Source of the DNA: Hydractinia symbiolongicarpus
Lineage: Eukaryota; Cnidaria; Hydrozoa; Anthoathecata; Hydractiniidae
Assembly (NCBI RefSeq): GCF_029227915.1
Contig: NC_079884.1
Coordinates: forward strand, 20,646,001 to 20,710,000
Direction: 5' to 3'
Length of the DNA stretch: 64,000 nucleotides
Shown piece after piece: positions 36,701 through 48,334 of this stretch. The translations under genes were made by a program, and so were the position numbers. The notes under the pieces are model-generated. The model did not search any database, was not told the DNA's origin, and saw only the letters and a program-made list of their open reading frames with translations. Position 1 is the first letter of the stretch; every line of letters begins with the position of its first letter.

Positions 36701-39700
36701 GAGATACTGAACCAACGAGCTTTAAGAGATCTTCATCGGAATCCTTTACATTACCAAAAGGTTTAAACCTGAAACCGTACGCTTCTGATCAAAGAATATC
36801 CAGGTCGCTCCATAGCATTTTCACAGGCGACGATTTGGAAACAGATATAGACGAAGTGGATGAAACTGAACTACAAAATATTTTACAAAGGTATGTCGCA
36901 TGTATTTTACAGCAAGCAGATTTTTTCACGAAAATTATCAACAGTATTTTCGTATAGCCACTAAATTTTCGACAGAACTCTCGAACGATAATAAAGAATT
37001 TAAATTCTACTATCATTTCCAAAGATCAAATGCTATCAGGATTTCTATTGCAGTAAATTGTTTTAAGATACAACAATGTTCTTACTTCTAAAGGATCACA
37101 AAGCACCGGGATAAGATTTTTTGAAATTGACACACAACTCATCTATTGCATTTTCTGTTCCAGTGCAATTTGCAATACATTTAATTTCTTTCGTTTTACT
37201 TTTTTACACGAAAATGTCACAGATTTTAATTTATGTTTTTTTTGTTTTTTTTTTGGTTTACGCCCAGTTTTGGGTGTTTGCGTTGAAATTGTTAAAACAA
37301 AAACTAAAAAAATAATTCTTTTTCACACTACACCGCTCACAATTTACAACGTTAAGCAAAACTTATTTATAGCGGACCACGACGAGGCCAAAAGGTTATA
37401 AGCATAGGCGAATATATTTAAGACTACAAATCAGAAATTACCCAGCCCTTTCCATACCTCTAAAGGAACTGGGTGGAGGGGGTGGCAGAGGGGACAATCC
37501 CTCCCCCAATAATGTTGGCAATTTTTTCTATCTACAATAGCGATCTCAACTGCAATAATATAATTTGCATTGTTTTTACATCATTTGAACCCCTCCCCTC
37601 CCTGAAAACATTTCCCCTTCTACAAAGAATATCAAGTGAGTAACTAAGCTTAGTTTATAAAATTGGGTGTTTTTTGTAAAATATCCATTATAAAAAGCTT
37701 TGCGGTTTACTGTATAGGCTCCATATATTTCTTTATATTTGCTAACAATACTTTCCTCTCAGAAATACTTTTATAAAATTAAAGAAATTCGAGCTCGAAT
37801 TATATGTAGAGGCCCTGGAAACGAGTTTGACAAATTTTGATTTATATAAACAAAATATTTAAGCATATATAATGTTCTGATTTTGGCGTCAATTGAGTAG
37901 CCAGCTGATTCGTTGCACAATATTGAATAAATGATTAATCATATAGCATTTTAATAATTTAAATATTATACTAAAATATTAATGTTTTAATTCTTGTTGG
38001 TACACATTACGCAAAATTCAATGGAAGTTTATTTCTCATTTGAAATTTCTCCTCGAATAACAAAAAAGAAAAAACAGTTTCCCCTACAAAATAAGTAAAA
38101 ACAGACCGTACAGTTAGTTGGCCTAGCCCTCTCCCAGATAATGCTAAAAGTGACTGTTTTTTTAATAAAGAAACATAACACAAATTACAGTATCATTGCT
38201 TCAGTGCCATGGTTGCCCTTGCGGAGACTCCCCCAGCCTCCCCCAAACAAATTTGCTTCCCACGACATTAAAAGATGAAAAATACAAATGAAGTAAAAGT
38301 TTTAGTAAAGTCAAATTTAGGGCAAGTTAAAATCACTCTTGGCTCCGTTTTCTGTTGCGCCTAACACATTTTATATGTTTTCTATAAAATATATTTCCTT
38401 TTTTAACAGGATTGGCAGCAGACTTTAAAAATCTTGAAAACTTGGCAAAAACTTGGAAACCCAGGATAATAATTCAGGTTTTGGGCCTCTTTACAGCCAC
38501 TCTGTTCTATCTGAATTGTTCTTTGTGGCTTACGTGAAGAAATAACATGCTAAACAAGTGAACTAAAAATATAAAAATAAAAAAAATATGGTATACAAAA
38601 ACAAAAACAAAAAACAAAGAAAAAAAGGACTAGATAAGGACACACTGTACTCCTTTTCCTTCTTTGTTGATATTTAATCCTTTATTTCTTTGTGGATTTT
38701 CGTTTAGTCCTGCTTTATATGAAAGATCACCAGACGTGCAAGTAACAGACGTTGATAAGATGTTATCTTCAGCACCACCAAAGAGACTTGTCAATGCACG
38801 AAAATATGTTATCGTCTCAAAAACTGAAAGACGACTGTCTGAAAAATCTTTAAACTCGCCGACATCTCCTAAAGAACTAAAACTAGACAACGAAAAGCAG
38901 GAGAATATTGATTCTGTTTATCAGGATGTAGAGAAAGTGTTGAAGAATGATGTAGAAGAAGTACTGTGTAACAGTTATTCATCTGTAAATACTGTAGAAG
39001 ATGACAGCACTAAGAGTAGCGATGGTGATCCGATAACAAAAGAAATTATGGAGGAAGCAGATAAAGTCATTCAAAATCAGCAAAAAGAAATAATAAATGG
39101 AAAACAGTGTGCTACTATATTAAAAGAAGACATCCCAAAATCAAATAAAAACATTGTCATAGAGGAACGCACAGCAGAAGTAATGGAAAATGTAACAGAT
39201 GATCGACCTAGTGATGAAGATTTTACTGGAGCTCTTACTGACACTGAAGATAGTATTTTAAGTAAACAAACTTTTACAGAAAGGATTGATTTGCTAAAGT
39301 TTAAAGATACAATTCACACTGCAGATTATGAAAATTTCAAGCAAATTTCAAGAAATCCATACAATCACCGCGATTCCTGGGATATTCTTGAAAAATCACC
39401 AATTCAAGAAATCACAAAGCAAAGTTTATGTGTTGATAAAGGATGTTTAAAAAAAGATACAATAATGGAAAGACAGGTAAAGCATCAGTCATGGAATATT
39501 TTGGATTTGAAGACCGATGATAATATGAATTTTCTTATTGCTCCGAAAATAAATCATACAGATAAACGACATTCTTCAGACATCAGTTATCTTTTTCAGA
39601 AATATCAAAAAGAAAAAGAGTCGGTGAAAAGAATGAACAATAATAATATAGGTGACAGTCTGAGTGATTTTAGTGAAATATCTTCTATTTCAGATGCTAG

Positions 39701-41738
39701 CTCTTTTGAAGATTTATGGCATAAAAGTGTCTCTGAAATCGAAGAACCAGCATTCCATTTTATCAGATCAATGCAGACACATCAATCAGCATTTTCACCA
39801 CTCGAATACTTAAGCGATGATGAAATCGAAAGGTTGCGTAAATTTCAATACGACACTGAATCAGCGTCAAAAGTTAATTCACCAAGGTTGCACAATATAT
39901 CGAGCCAATCATCTGGTGTAGTATCTCCAATTACTCCTAGTTCTCCTTGTATGTCGCATGTAACAGCTCCAATTGAAGTTAAAGAAACCATTGTTGAAGA
40001 TTTACCATTCCCCACTAAGCCCACATTTGTTCCTGAATTTTCCATGTTCGATGAATCTGACCTAGGTAATATGGTTCTGGCACAAGCAGCTTCTGCAGTA
40101 CGAAATAGGAGAAAGGGAAGTCGAAGGAATGTTCGAGGAGAGCGAAAGCCTGTAGTGACTCCATGTGAATTAAATATCGGTAAAAATAAAAGGAAGGAAA
40201 CAAAGGCCTCCGATTCAGGCATATCAGATAGCTCAAATAATTTAACTCCAGGAGAAACTAAGTTATCTAGTTTTATGCCGGTTAAACCGCCGTCCTGTGA
40301 GCTTACAGAAGTTAAGCAAATGACAGAAGCTCTTTGTACAGAAAATACAAACGAAGTAGTAATGTTATCAAAACAGAACGTGGAGAGACACGAAGCATAC
40401 GGGTATGATTGTTCCTCATCACCACAGCCACTATCAAGTCGATCACGAAAATCTTCGACATCCACTCTTCAGTCAAAACATTCTACTGAATCAGACAAAA
40501 AACGCAGACATGTCAATGGAAATTTAACCGGGAATAAAATCAACAGAAACAGTCATGAACACTCCAGTTCCATGCCAAATCTGAATTTTGTTAAGCGATT
40601 GTCATCAGAAGATTTAGAAATTTATGATACCGATGACTTTCTTAGTGAGTCTAGTTTACTCTCTGAGACATTTTTTGAGCAAGGCTCTATCGTTGATGAC
40701 GAATTATACATTTACCCTTCCCTCCACTTACGAACATCACGGAATTCAACACCGAAATGCCACGAAGACAATTCGGATTCAAGCGGTGGTGAAAGTTTTT
40801 CTACGGAATATCATGATAATTACTCCGATTTAAAGTTGAAAGAATCTGAGCGGACAGTGTATTGCGGAAACCCACCATGTTCAAAGCAGCAAGTTATGGT
40901 CGGTCACGGACGATCATTGTTCACTTCCTGTCCAGCTTGCTTCACGTGTTACTGTAGTCGTTCTTGTAGGCGGGCGCATTGGCAAGATCATAAACGAATT
41001 TGCTTTTACGGCCGCATCAGTTATTATATCCGCTCTCTGATTACACGTTGTGAGAAGGAACCCAAGTTAAATACGCAGTTGCACAGTCTAGCTGCAGAAA
41101 GTTTCAATATTTTTGGTCGCGGTGTATTGTTTATAAATTTCGATTCGGCTACCGATGCAAAAATTGCTTTAGTGTCCAAGACAACAGCCTTAACAACGTC
41201 ACCCGTTTATACACCAGAGGGTAATATCCAGAATGACAATGCACAAAATCGACATACGCGTTTTCTTTACCAAACTTTACAGGATTATGACCCCGAACAG
41301 GAGTTTGTTATTAATATCTCGATTGTCATAGGTGATAGTAAAGAAATTCCTAAAAAGAACCGTAAAAGTACAGTGGTTCGTTGTGCAAGAATCCCAATAC
41401 TGCCAGCGAACACATCCACATTTGGTTATAATTTGTCGTCTTACGTCATACGAACTTTTTCGTTGCCGAAAACGATTGGAGAGGATTTCATCAGCAATAT
41501 GGAAGCGCGTCGTTATTACTGTCGTGAGATATCTTTCGGGTTAAAACGCTGCGGTGTCCATTTAAAAACAGAATATCCCGACGCCTATGAAAAACTTTGT
41601 CGTTATGTCGAGCAAGGAGTTATATTTTTACCGTTAGTACTGTATGGTCAAAGAGATGGACGAAATTTTAAATGTATCTTATACCCAGAGAGCGTTAATA
41701 AATCGGAAGAAGCACACGGGGAAGGCGTTCTCGTGTGA
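24761..41738 (+). CDS. AJM1: Giant membrane-anchored AJM1-family protein with C-terminal MYND-like zinc cluster
   Basis: Five exons join in one frame: 24761-24844 (phase 1 in, 1 out), 26821-31125 (4.3 kb), 31592-31662, 35176-36890 and 38708-41738, totalling ~3,067 codons. The 5' end is not found. The first two exons encode an extracellular-looking Cys-rich segment (CETDWVNTIHIKI; then C at ALCKD, GLCDKDGVTCHVEC), followed by a helix at nt 26988-27050 (FFYISIIMLAFSTIAAVLLY) with a stop-transfer HRKK. The next ~2,300 residues are charged and low complexity (Glu/Lys/Asn/Ser). The C-terminus has a MYND-like cluster (nt 40863-41003: CGNPPC, CPACFTCYCSRSCRRAHW, HKRIC) followed by FYGR, GRGVLFINF and ILYPE. 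The order and residues match the C-terminal domain of human AJM1 (C9orf172), an apical-junction protein. Human AJM1 is ~1,000 aa and, as far as I recall, has no such ectodomain. AATAAA lies at 42126-42131. Alternatives are two adjacent genes, or an extra 5' start at ATG 26910. Confidence 0.8.
26161..26250. mobile_element. Short MITE, AACCTCGT family
   Basis: The left end AACCTCGTCCCCAGGG is mirrored by the right end CCCTGGAAACGAGGTT, 90 bp overall, with no ORF. TGTGATC occurs at the left border and four bases beyond the right end, a possible but imperfect target duplication. It lies in the intron before the 26821 exon. Confidence 0.75.
31942..32029. mobile_element. Degenerate AACCTCGT-family MITE
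   Basis: The left end ATCCTCGTTTCAG is answered by the right end CGCCTGGGAACAAGGTGG, an imperfect inverted repeat of the same family as 26161-26250. It is 88 bp. Confidence 0.55.
34519..34591. mobile_element. Short MITE, AACCTCGT family
   Basis: The left end AACCTCGTTCCAAGTCTTTT and right end AAAAGTCCTGGGGATGAGGTT form imperfect inverted repeats of about 20 bp in a 73-bp element. It is related to the copy at 26161-26250. Confidence 0.75.
35045..35135. promoter_or_regulatory. Candidate regulatory cluster: 24-bp palindrome and phased ATGCAAAT array
   Basis: TACAGTACATG, CA, CATGTACTGTA forms a palindrome with 11-bp arms at 35045-35068. Twenty-six bases downstream a 10-bp unit (AAATGTATGC) repeats about four times, giving perfect ATGCAAAT octamers at 35095, 35115 and 35125 and a one-base variant at 35105. 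ATGCAAAT is the POU/Oct consensus. Enhancer function is inference. Confidence 0.4.
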
Positions 41739-42318
41739 AAAAAAAGCATTTAAAATTTTCTATTGAATGTCGATATTCTTCGAAAATAGGTATTTATCAT
41801 TTATACTGATTTGACAAATAATTCCAATGAAAGTTGCCCATCACACTCAAAAAGTATTTCCATCAACAAAAAATATAGTGTCAGTCTATTTATAACCATT
41901 AGCGCTGTTTGTTACTGTTTGCAACTCAAAATTAGGCTTTCTTCCGTTCGCCATTATTTTATACGTTCAGACGAATTTACCTAAGACTGGTTTTATGTTT
42001 TTTTAAACTTTTTTTTTATTCATTATATATTATCATGTATATTTAACACGAGAAATAATTTTCTAAAAAATAACATTATTTTATTGCCTGTAAACAAATT
42101 GTAAATAGTTATGTGAATTTCCGAAAATAAACATATTCTAAGAATCATGAATTATTTATATAGTGGCATTTCTTCCCATTGTTTATATTTTGAAGAGGTC
42201 CGACAAAACGAAATTTAATGTTGGGGGGGGGTAAATTTCGATGAAATAACCAACTCCGGAAATAGCTACTTGCTGCAAATAATGCAGAAACAATGAATAA
42301 ATTATCTATTTCTCTTTA

Positions 42319-42785
42319 GTAATAGCCGTCGTCTGTCTGTGTGCCACGAAAGCCGCGTCCTGTTACGGAAACACGAAATGCGATATATGAAGGACGGGCG
42401 ATCCCGTGGACTTTTCCACGATTAACCAGCTATCTCTATAATAACAGCCGTCGTCTGTCTGTCTCTGCACAGACCCCCCGCTAAGTTAGAAAATGATGTT
42501 ACGGAAACACGAATACTTTGTTGCGAAGGTTAAGTATAAAGGACTGAGGAACCCGTGGGTTTTTCCACGGGCAACGACTTTTTTAATAACAGCCATTGTC
42601 TGTCTGTTCGTGCGTCTGTTTGCTACAGAAACACAAAATGCGATATATAAAGGACGGGCGACCCCGTGGGTTTTTCCACGGGTTGACGACTAGTATTATA
42701 ATACGTCTGTCTGTCACGCAAAATGGTAACGCAGTAGCGAGACACACGAGTGCCGTAAATAAAGGACGGGCGAACTCGTGGATTA
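42319..42785. repeat. Four-copy tandem repeat with conserved GC hairpin
   Basis: Units of about 105-145 bp start near 42319, 42440, 42586 and 42700. Shared words are GTCTGTCTGT, ACGGAAACACG, GCGATATAT and AAGGACGGGCGA. Each ends in a stem: CCCGTGG and CCACGGG around a short GTTTTT loop (exact at 42552-42571 and 42663-42682; partly lost in copies 1 and 4). Diverged single copies of the same family occur near 296-313 (CGTGGAAAATTCCACG) and 61752-61795. Confidence 0.8.
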
Positions 42786-44091
42786 TCTGCAAAAAACTTT
42801 GAGATAAGAAATCCAGGAGCAAAAATATACATTTTATCGCAAAGATTTCTAAAGCATTAAATGCCTTAACTTTGTTGCGTTCAATTCACGAACGTGAAAC
42901 TTATTTTGTTGTCATTTTACAGCGTAACCTAGTACTAGCAAAAACAGTTGCTTGGCAATTTCTATACGTGTGGAATAAGTTTTCTTACAAGTTCTCTCAC
43001 GACGTATATTTTAGCCAAAATCATAAAATTGGTTTATACTTGGCTAAAAAATCTAAATTCCTAAATTAAACGGTAAATATGAAAGGGGTAAAAATGAAGC
43101 CATCAAATTGTCAACTGCTACACACATCGTGTTGCAAACGTTTTTGCAGAAATTCTCACCAAAGGAACGGGCCACAAGTGGACGGGGGTTTATTTCTGTT
43201 CGAAATACTGTATTTCTAACGTATTTTCTTAATTTTTACCGTATAAAAACACGGTTTTTAGATAATGTATAAAAACACTACGGTTTTTTAGATAATGTAA
43301 TCGAAAATTAAATTCGGGAAAGGCCATTTTAAAGCACAAACAGACATTGTTAATGTAAGGAAGACTTTAGGGGTTGATCTTCGTCACTATGGTTACATCC
43401 AACCAAATACAATACCCTCTTAGACACAAAATTGTACAATAATGAACACTTCATATTTAAAGTTGAATACATGTTTCATTGTTGGGCAGGCCATGTATTA
43501 AAAATTTACAAACTTATCGTATTTTCGTCCATATGTCTTCTTATTAATTTCGAAAAAGTATTCGTAAAGATGAAAAAAAATTTTGATTAGCTTGAAAAAA
43601 TATTGGAAATATAAATATTGAATTTGTGTAACACTTGCGTAAGTGTCTACCATCTTTTTTTTCGCGGGGTTTGTTTTTTCTTTTCTTAAGGCGGTGTTTG
43701 TAGAAGAGTTATATGAAAATAGTATTGTATTTTCAACTTATGTATGTGACTAACAAAATATGATATATTTTTCGAAATTTTAATAATAGGCCTCCCGCAC
43801 TACTTTTATAAAATTTACAAAAATATGTATTAATACAACACGAAAATTTACTTTTATTTTCGATCGTTACTTGTTTTCCAGCCTCATCCAAGGGCTTGTT
43901 AGAGTTGTTTATGTGTAGACGGAGCTGGTTCCTTCCGTCCCAAGGGTTGAAGAGTTTCATTATTGTAAAAAACAATTAAAATTTTATTAGATATGTTAAA
44001 AAGTAAATGCTATTTATAAAACGACTTATTACAGGGTATAACCGTAGAAAGCATAAAAGGCGGAAAAAGAAAAAAAACTGGTTAAAACACC

Positions 44092-44475
44092 AAGAAGAAG
44101 AAGAAGAAGAAGAAGAAGAAGAAGAAGAAGAAGAAGAAGAAGAAGAAGAAGAAGAAGAAGAAGAAGAAGAAGAAGAAGAAGAAGAAGAAGAAGAAGAAGA
44201 AGAAGAAGAAGAAGAAGAAGAAGAAGAAGAAGAAGAAGAAGAAGAAGAAGAAGAAGAAGAAGAAGAAGAAGAAGAAGAAGAAGAAGAAGAAGAAGAAGAA
44301 GAAGAAGAAGAAGAAGAAGAAGAAGAAGAAGAAGAAGAAGAAGAAGAAGAAGAAGAAGAAGAAGAAGAAGAAGAAGAAGAAGAAGAAGAAGAAGAAGAAG
44401 AAGAAGAAGAAGAAGAAGAAGAAGAAGAAGAAGAAGAAGAAGAAGAAGAAGAAGAAGAAGAAGAAGAAGAAGAAG
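44092..44475 (+). repeat. (GAA)128 trinucleotide repeat
   Basis: 384 bp of uninterrupted GAA. It gives a poly-Glu frame on plus and poly-Phe on minus, which are artefacts of the repeat, not evidence of genes. Long GAA/TTC tracts are known to form triplex (H-DNA). It lies 540 bp upstream of the FERM gene. Confidence 0.97.
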
Positions 44476-45016
44476 CAGCGCAAAGAGGGAAAACTAGGAA
44501 GAATACATTTCAATAAATTATTTTTTAAACAATGCGTTTAGACAGGTGAATTCATAATCTTCTTCACGGAGCCTATATTTCCCACAAGAAGGATTATTCG
44601 GGAATTAAAAGCCTAGCGGCAAACTGGAGGAGAGATTTTTTATACTTATCAAAGATTATTGTGATTTATTTTCCATGCTTTTTTTTTAATATATTCTTTT
44701 TGTGTTTAAGGTTTTAAGACAGCAAAAACAAAGATTTACCATTTGTTCTGTGACTTGGCAACTTACAGCGAAAAAAGAAGTTTTCACAAGGAATGAGATC
44801 ATAGCTCAAAAGTAGGAAAAACTCATATAAGTTTTCACAAAATGAAGACTTATGGAAGATGAGCCGATTGAAAATATTATAAGAAGTTGAAAACTGTGAA
44901 ATATATTGTGATCTATGTTTGTAAATAGAACATATTATTACATCGTCGTATGATAGTATATAGGAGTATGTGTTTATAAGCTTAAATATCAGTTTTTTAG
45001 ATATCTAAAAATAAGG

Positions 45017-46411
45017 ATGGCGAGTAAACTAACAACACGCAAATCATCGCTAGCAGCGTTATGGAAAGGAAACAATGTTTTTCTCATCAACATAATTTGT
45101 CCAGACAACACAAATCTCTCTAAAGTGCATTCGATTAGAGAAACGGTTCGAGATGTTATAACAGATTCGTGTAAATGCTTGGAGATCAACATGCCAGAAA
45201 TATTTGGCATAGCTCTGTACGAAAACAACGAATATCGCTTTATATCGCCAAAGAAGTCTTTACATAAATTCCTACCTTCCGCAACGATCGTAACGAGCGA
45301 GCAGGCTACGAAGTTAAACGGTATTGACACGAGAATGGTACTCGATAGTACGATAAAATCGTGTCGGTTATATCTACGTGTAAAATATTTTTACACAAAC
45401 GTTGACGTTTTAAGCGACCGTACATTACATCACTATTATGAACAAGTTAAACTGGATACGTTGAAATATCAAAACTGGTTTAACCTGCGTGGCTACACCG
45501 ACGTTTTTCATCGCATTGCAGCGTATGCGCTGTGTTTAACCTACGGATGTTCCACTAAGAACAAATTGGAACACAACCAAATACTTTTACATTATTTTCT
45601 ACCTCAGTGTGAACGAAATGAGAATACCATAGAGATGCTAACACAATTACTGAAAGAAATAAGTGAAAATGCTGGTATCTGTTTCATAGACTTTGAGGAA
45701 AACATTGAAAAGCAGATAAATAACATCCCAGTAAAAACGAAAAGCATCAGCAAAGCAATAAATTCGAGTATTCCCGACATAAAAGTGGACGAAATTATAG
45801 ACGACAGCGCCGTTAAGGAATTCTTAATGTTATCTCTCATCAAAGAAGCGTTAACGTTACCTTGCTATGGTGTGTATTACTATCATGTCACTACAGTACC
45901 AAAAATTAAAAACGAAAAGGCGTACACGTGTAAACTTGGTATTGGTCCATTTGGTGCATCTGTTGCTATTTCACCAGATTACACCACGTGGGAGGAAGTG
46001 GAAAATTGGAAATGGGATACAGTAGACGAGATAAACTATGAAAAAAATATTCTAGATATTCAGGAAACATCATCTGACGAATTTCAGACTTGCTTACATC
46101 AATTTGAATGCTATGACGAAAAGGAAGCGAAATATTTATTTCGTGAACTTAAAGCCTCCCATTTATTTCAGGTTAGAGTTTTAGAAAAATATCGAAGGCG
46201 TGGCGATACATTGAGGAAGAAGAGACACAACTCCATAGGTGTGCTGTCGGACGAAATGGCATCGTTAGCTCTTTCACCACTCATTGCACGCAGTACTTCA
46301 TTGATGTTGGTTCGAGGAAGGAGCGCGAGTGTTTTGAATCTTAACGAGCATAAAATCACGGAGAAGAACACAAACGAAAAAATACCTCTATGTAGGACGC
46401 GATCTAGTTGA
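45017..46411 (+). CDS. FRMD6: FERM-domain protein, FRMD6/Willin/Expanded-like, single exon
   Basis: 464 aa with one FERM module and a short basic tail. Lobe F1 (~residues 15-120) includes VFLINIICPD and the hallmark IFGIALYENNEYRF, leading to RLYLRVKYFYTNVDVLSDRT. Lobe F2 (~125-235) includes DVFHRIAAYALCLTYG. Lobe F3 (~275-390, PH-like) includes GVYYYHV, KLGIGPFGASVAI, WEEVENWKW and KYLFRELKASHLFQVRV. The order, and the RVxYYxxNxxxxSDR-type junction between F1 and F2, resemble FRMD6/FRMD1, proteins placed at apical membranes upstream of Hippo signalling. The Arg/Ser-rich tail (RKKRHNSIG, RSTSL, RTRSS) could be phosphorylated. It has no introns, unlike its neighbours. The ATG sits in AAGGATGG, and a splice-acceptor-like TTTTTTAG ends 16 nt upstream. 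AATAAA lies at 46655-46660. The FERM call is firm; the FRMD6 subfamily is likely rather than certain. Confidence 0.85.
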   Translation: MASKLTTRKSSLAALWKGNNVFLINIICPDNTNLSKVHSIRETVRDVITDSCKCLEINMPEIFGIALYENNEYRFISPKKSLHKFLPSATIVTSEQATKLNGIDTRMVLDSTIKSCRLYLRVKYFYTNVDVLSDRTLHHYYEQVKLDTLKYQNWFNLRGYTDVFHRIAAYALCLTYGCSTKNKLEHNQILLHYFLPQCERNENTIEMLTQLLKEISENAGICFIDFEENIEKQINNIPVKTKSISKAINSSIPDIKVDEIIDDSAVKEFLMLSLIKEALTLPCYGVYYYHVTTVPKIKNEKAYTCKLGIGPFGASVAISPDYTTWEEVENWKWDTVDEINYEKNILDIQETSSDEFQTCLHQFECYDEKEAKYLFRELKASHLFQVRVLEKYRRRGDTLRKKRHNSIGVLSDEMASLALSPLIARSTSLMLVRGRSASVLNLNEHKITEKNTNEKIPLCRTRSS

Positions 46412-47399
46412 AATTATTTTAAATGAAAAGGTTGCATTATGGTGGTGGTGCTTGTGCCTTCAATTTCGGACCTACAAGGGTGTTGAAAATTCTATATAAA
46501 TTTTATTTTAGCAAAAAAGAGGGGTACGTTGGTCATTCTGTATCTTTTCTGTACAAATCCTGGATAAGAATTGATGCGCTGCATTTTGTGAGGTAATATG
46601 ACGTAATTAATGCAAACAAAGATTTTTATTTTCAGATGTTTTATATACGAGTAAAATAAATTTAAAATGTTTTCTTTTGTTCGCAGTTTATTTTTTTAAC
46701 TAAAAATTAGGAAGTTAATAGAATAGGTTCTTTTTTTAGTTCGAAATCTGTATTTAGTATATGTCTTTTTTATTCATTTTATTGTTATTAAATTATTAAT
46801 ATTATTATTAACACGTTTATTGCTTTTATACCATCACCGAAACAGGGTTCGCGGTGGGAGATTTATTTGCGATAGGTTATATGAATAAAAAAACGTCTTT
46901 TTCCAAGGTTAGGCGAAGGAGAAATATTTAAGTTAAAAAACGCTCTGCGATCCATAAAGTGGCTTAATTTTTACTCTAAAGTATATATTTATTAATTTTG
47001 GGCAAAATCACCCTCCCTCCCTTTGTCATCGTGACCAATGTGACAACATGGTGTCAATTTTAATTTACATTTTCATGTTGTCATTAAAATTGAATTGTTG
47101 TTGTAATGCAGCCTATATATTTTTTGTTTGCAAAACTTTCGCTGGTGATCAGCTACCTGAAAAAGTCTTTTTACAAATTCTCAAAATCAATAACGAAAAT
47201 TGAAAGTCGTTAATATTATCGTCGTCCGTAACTTTTTGTCGGACATACGTTTTATCGTTTCCTTGAAAACTCGAGTGGAAAAATTAGGGTCGAGAAAGGC
47301 TAGACCGGCATTTAAAAGTAATTACTTAAAAAGACTGCACAAGCTTTTAGAGTTCAAGCGGTGCTATTAATTAATTTTTACAATTATTTTTATGTAAAG

Positions 47400-47645
47400 C
47401 CCGATATACTCGTAAAGTAGTCTATGTCCGTCTTTTTGGGTGTACTTTTGGAGAAATTACCGATTGACATGCCTAGATAAGAACACTGACGATCACAGCC
47501 TTAAGAAACTTTTAAATTGTTTTTGGACTAAGCAATAGAATATTTACAGAGCATTGAATCTTTTCCATCTCCTTATTCGGCTGAATTTCATCAAACCAAT
47601 CTTAAAAACGTAAAAGACCAAGTTTCAAGTCATTATTAAGATTTC
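47400..47645 (+). repeat. Dispersed repeat, copy A
   Basis: It shares TTGTTTTTGGACTAAGC, ATAGAATATTTACAGA and AAGTTTCAAGTCATTATT with 52315-52555 in the same orientation, with moderate divergence. Identity of the family is unknown. Confidence 0.7.
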
Positions 47646-48334
47646 GGATTACATCCGAGATCTTATTAAAACAGGTGGTTTTTTTCATCTCCTCCTTCAC
47701 GACTTTTAAAGTCCGACCTGGCCCCGAGACCTAGCCCTACACCGGCTGTGTGCGTACCTCGATATTCTTGAAATTAGGAAAGAATGAATACTGTGTTGCC
47801 AATTTGATCATACATTTGTTATAGACTGTTATTTTGATATAATTTGATAAGCTATGCTAGATACTTCTTCAAGTTTTAATTTCCAGTTAAGGCGGATTTT
47901 GTTCAATTAAACCGAGCTCTAGGGGTTAAGGTAGGAGTCGTTCCTTTCGAGGGACCAAATTCGAACACGCCATATTGATTATACTACAGCTTGTTCACCA
48001 AGCTGCGAAGCGAAGTTTTTTGAAGAGATGAGAAATTTTTGGTTGGGTTAGTATAATTACTTAACTGCCTTAAAATCAGTTCTAACAACGCTTAAGATAT
48101 TCTCTTCATCGTGTCTATGTTTTTAAAAGTTAAGATAAAAATATCATCATGTTTTCTAGCCATGTGTGAATTTGAAACAAATTAATTTTAAGATTTTACC
48201 TACGAACTTAAATTTAAAAAAGGCAGCATCCTGCTGAAGCCAGATAGCTAGCCTTAATTATTCTTATTCTTTTTGTATATTATTATTTATTTTTATGTTA
48301 GGTTTGTGGCTCTCTAGCTAGCTGTACGTAGTAA

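Larger units (their letters stand above)
41739..45016. other. Intergenic, AJM1-type gene to FERM gene
   Basis: It contains the AJM1-type 3' UTR with AATAAA at 42126-42131, a four-copy hairpin-bearing repeat (42319-42785) and the (GAA)128 tract (44092-44475). No other gene was recognised. Confidence 0.65.

Noticed and set aside
39845-40465. 206-aa antisense ORF inside the AJM1-type exon
   Set aside because: Antisense shadow of a serine-rich coding exon; no recognisable domain.
42319-42785. CRISPR-like array
   Set aside because: Repeats are long, diverged and hairpin-ended with no spacer/repeat structure; the genome is eukaryotic.
44007-44516. 169-aa poly-Glu ORF and its antisense poly-Phe ORF
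   Set aside because: Produced entirely by the GAA repeat; flanking residues show no family and no splice structure.
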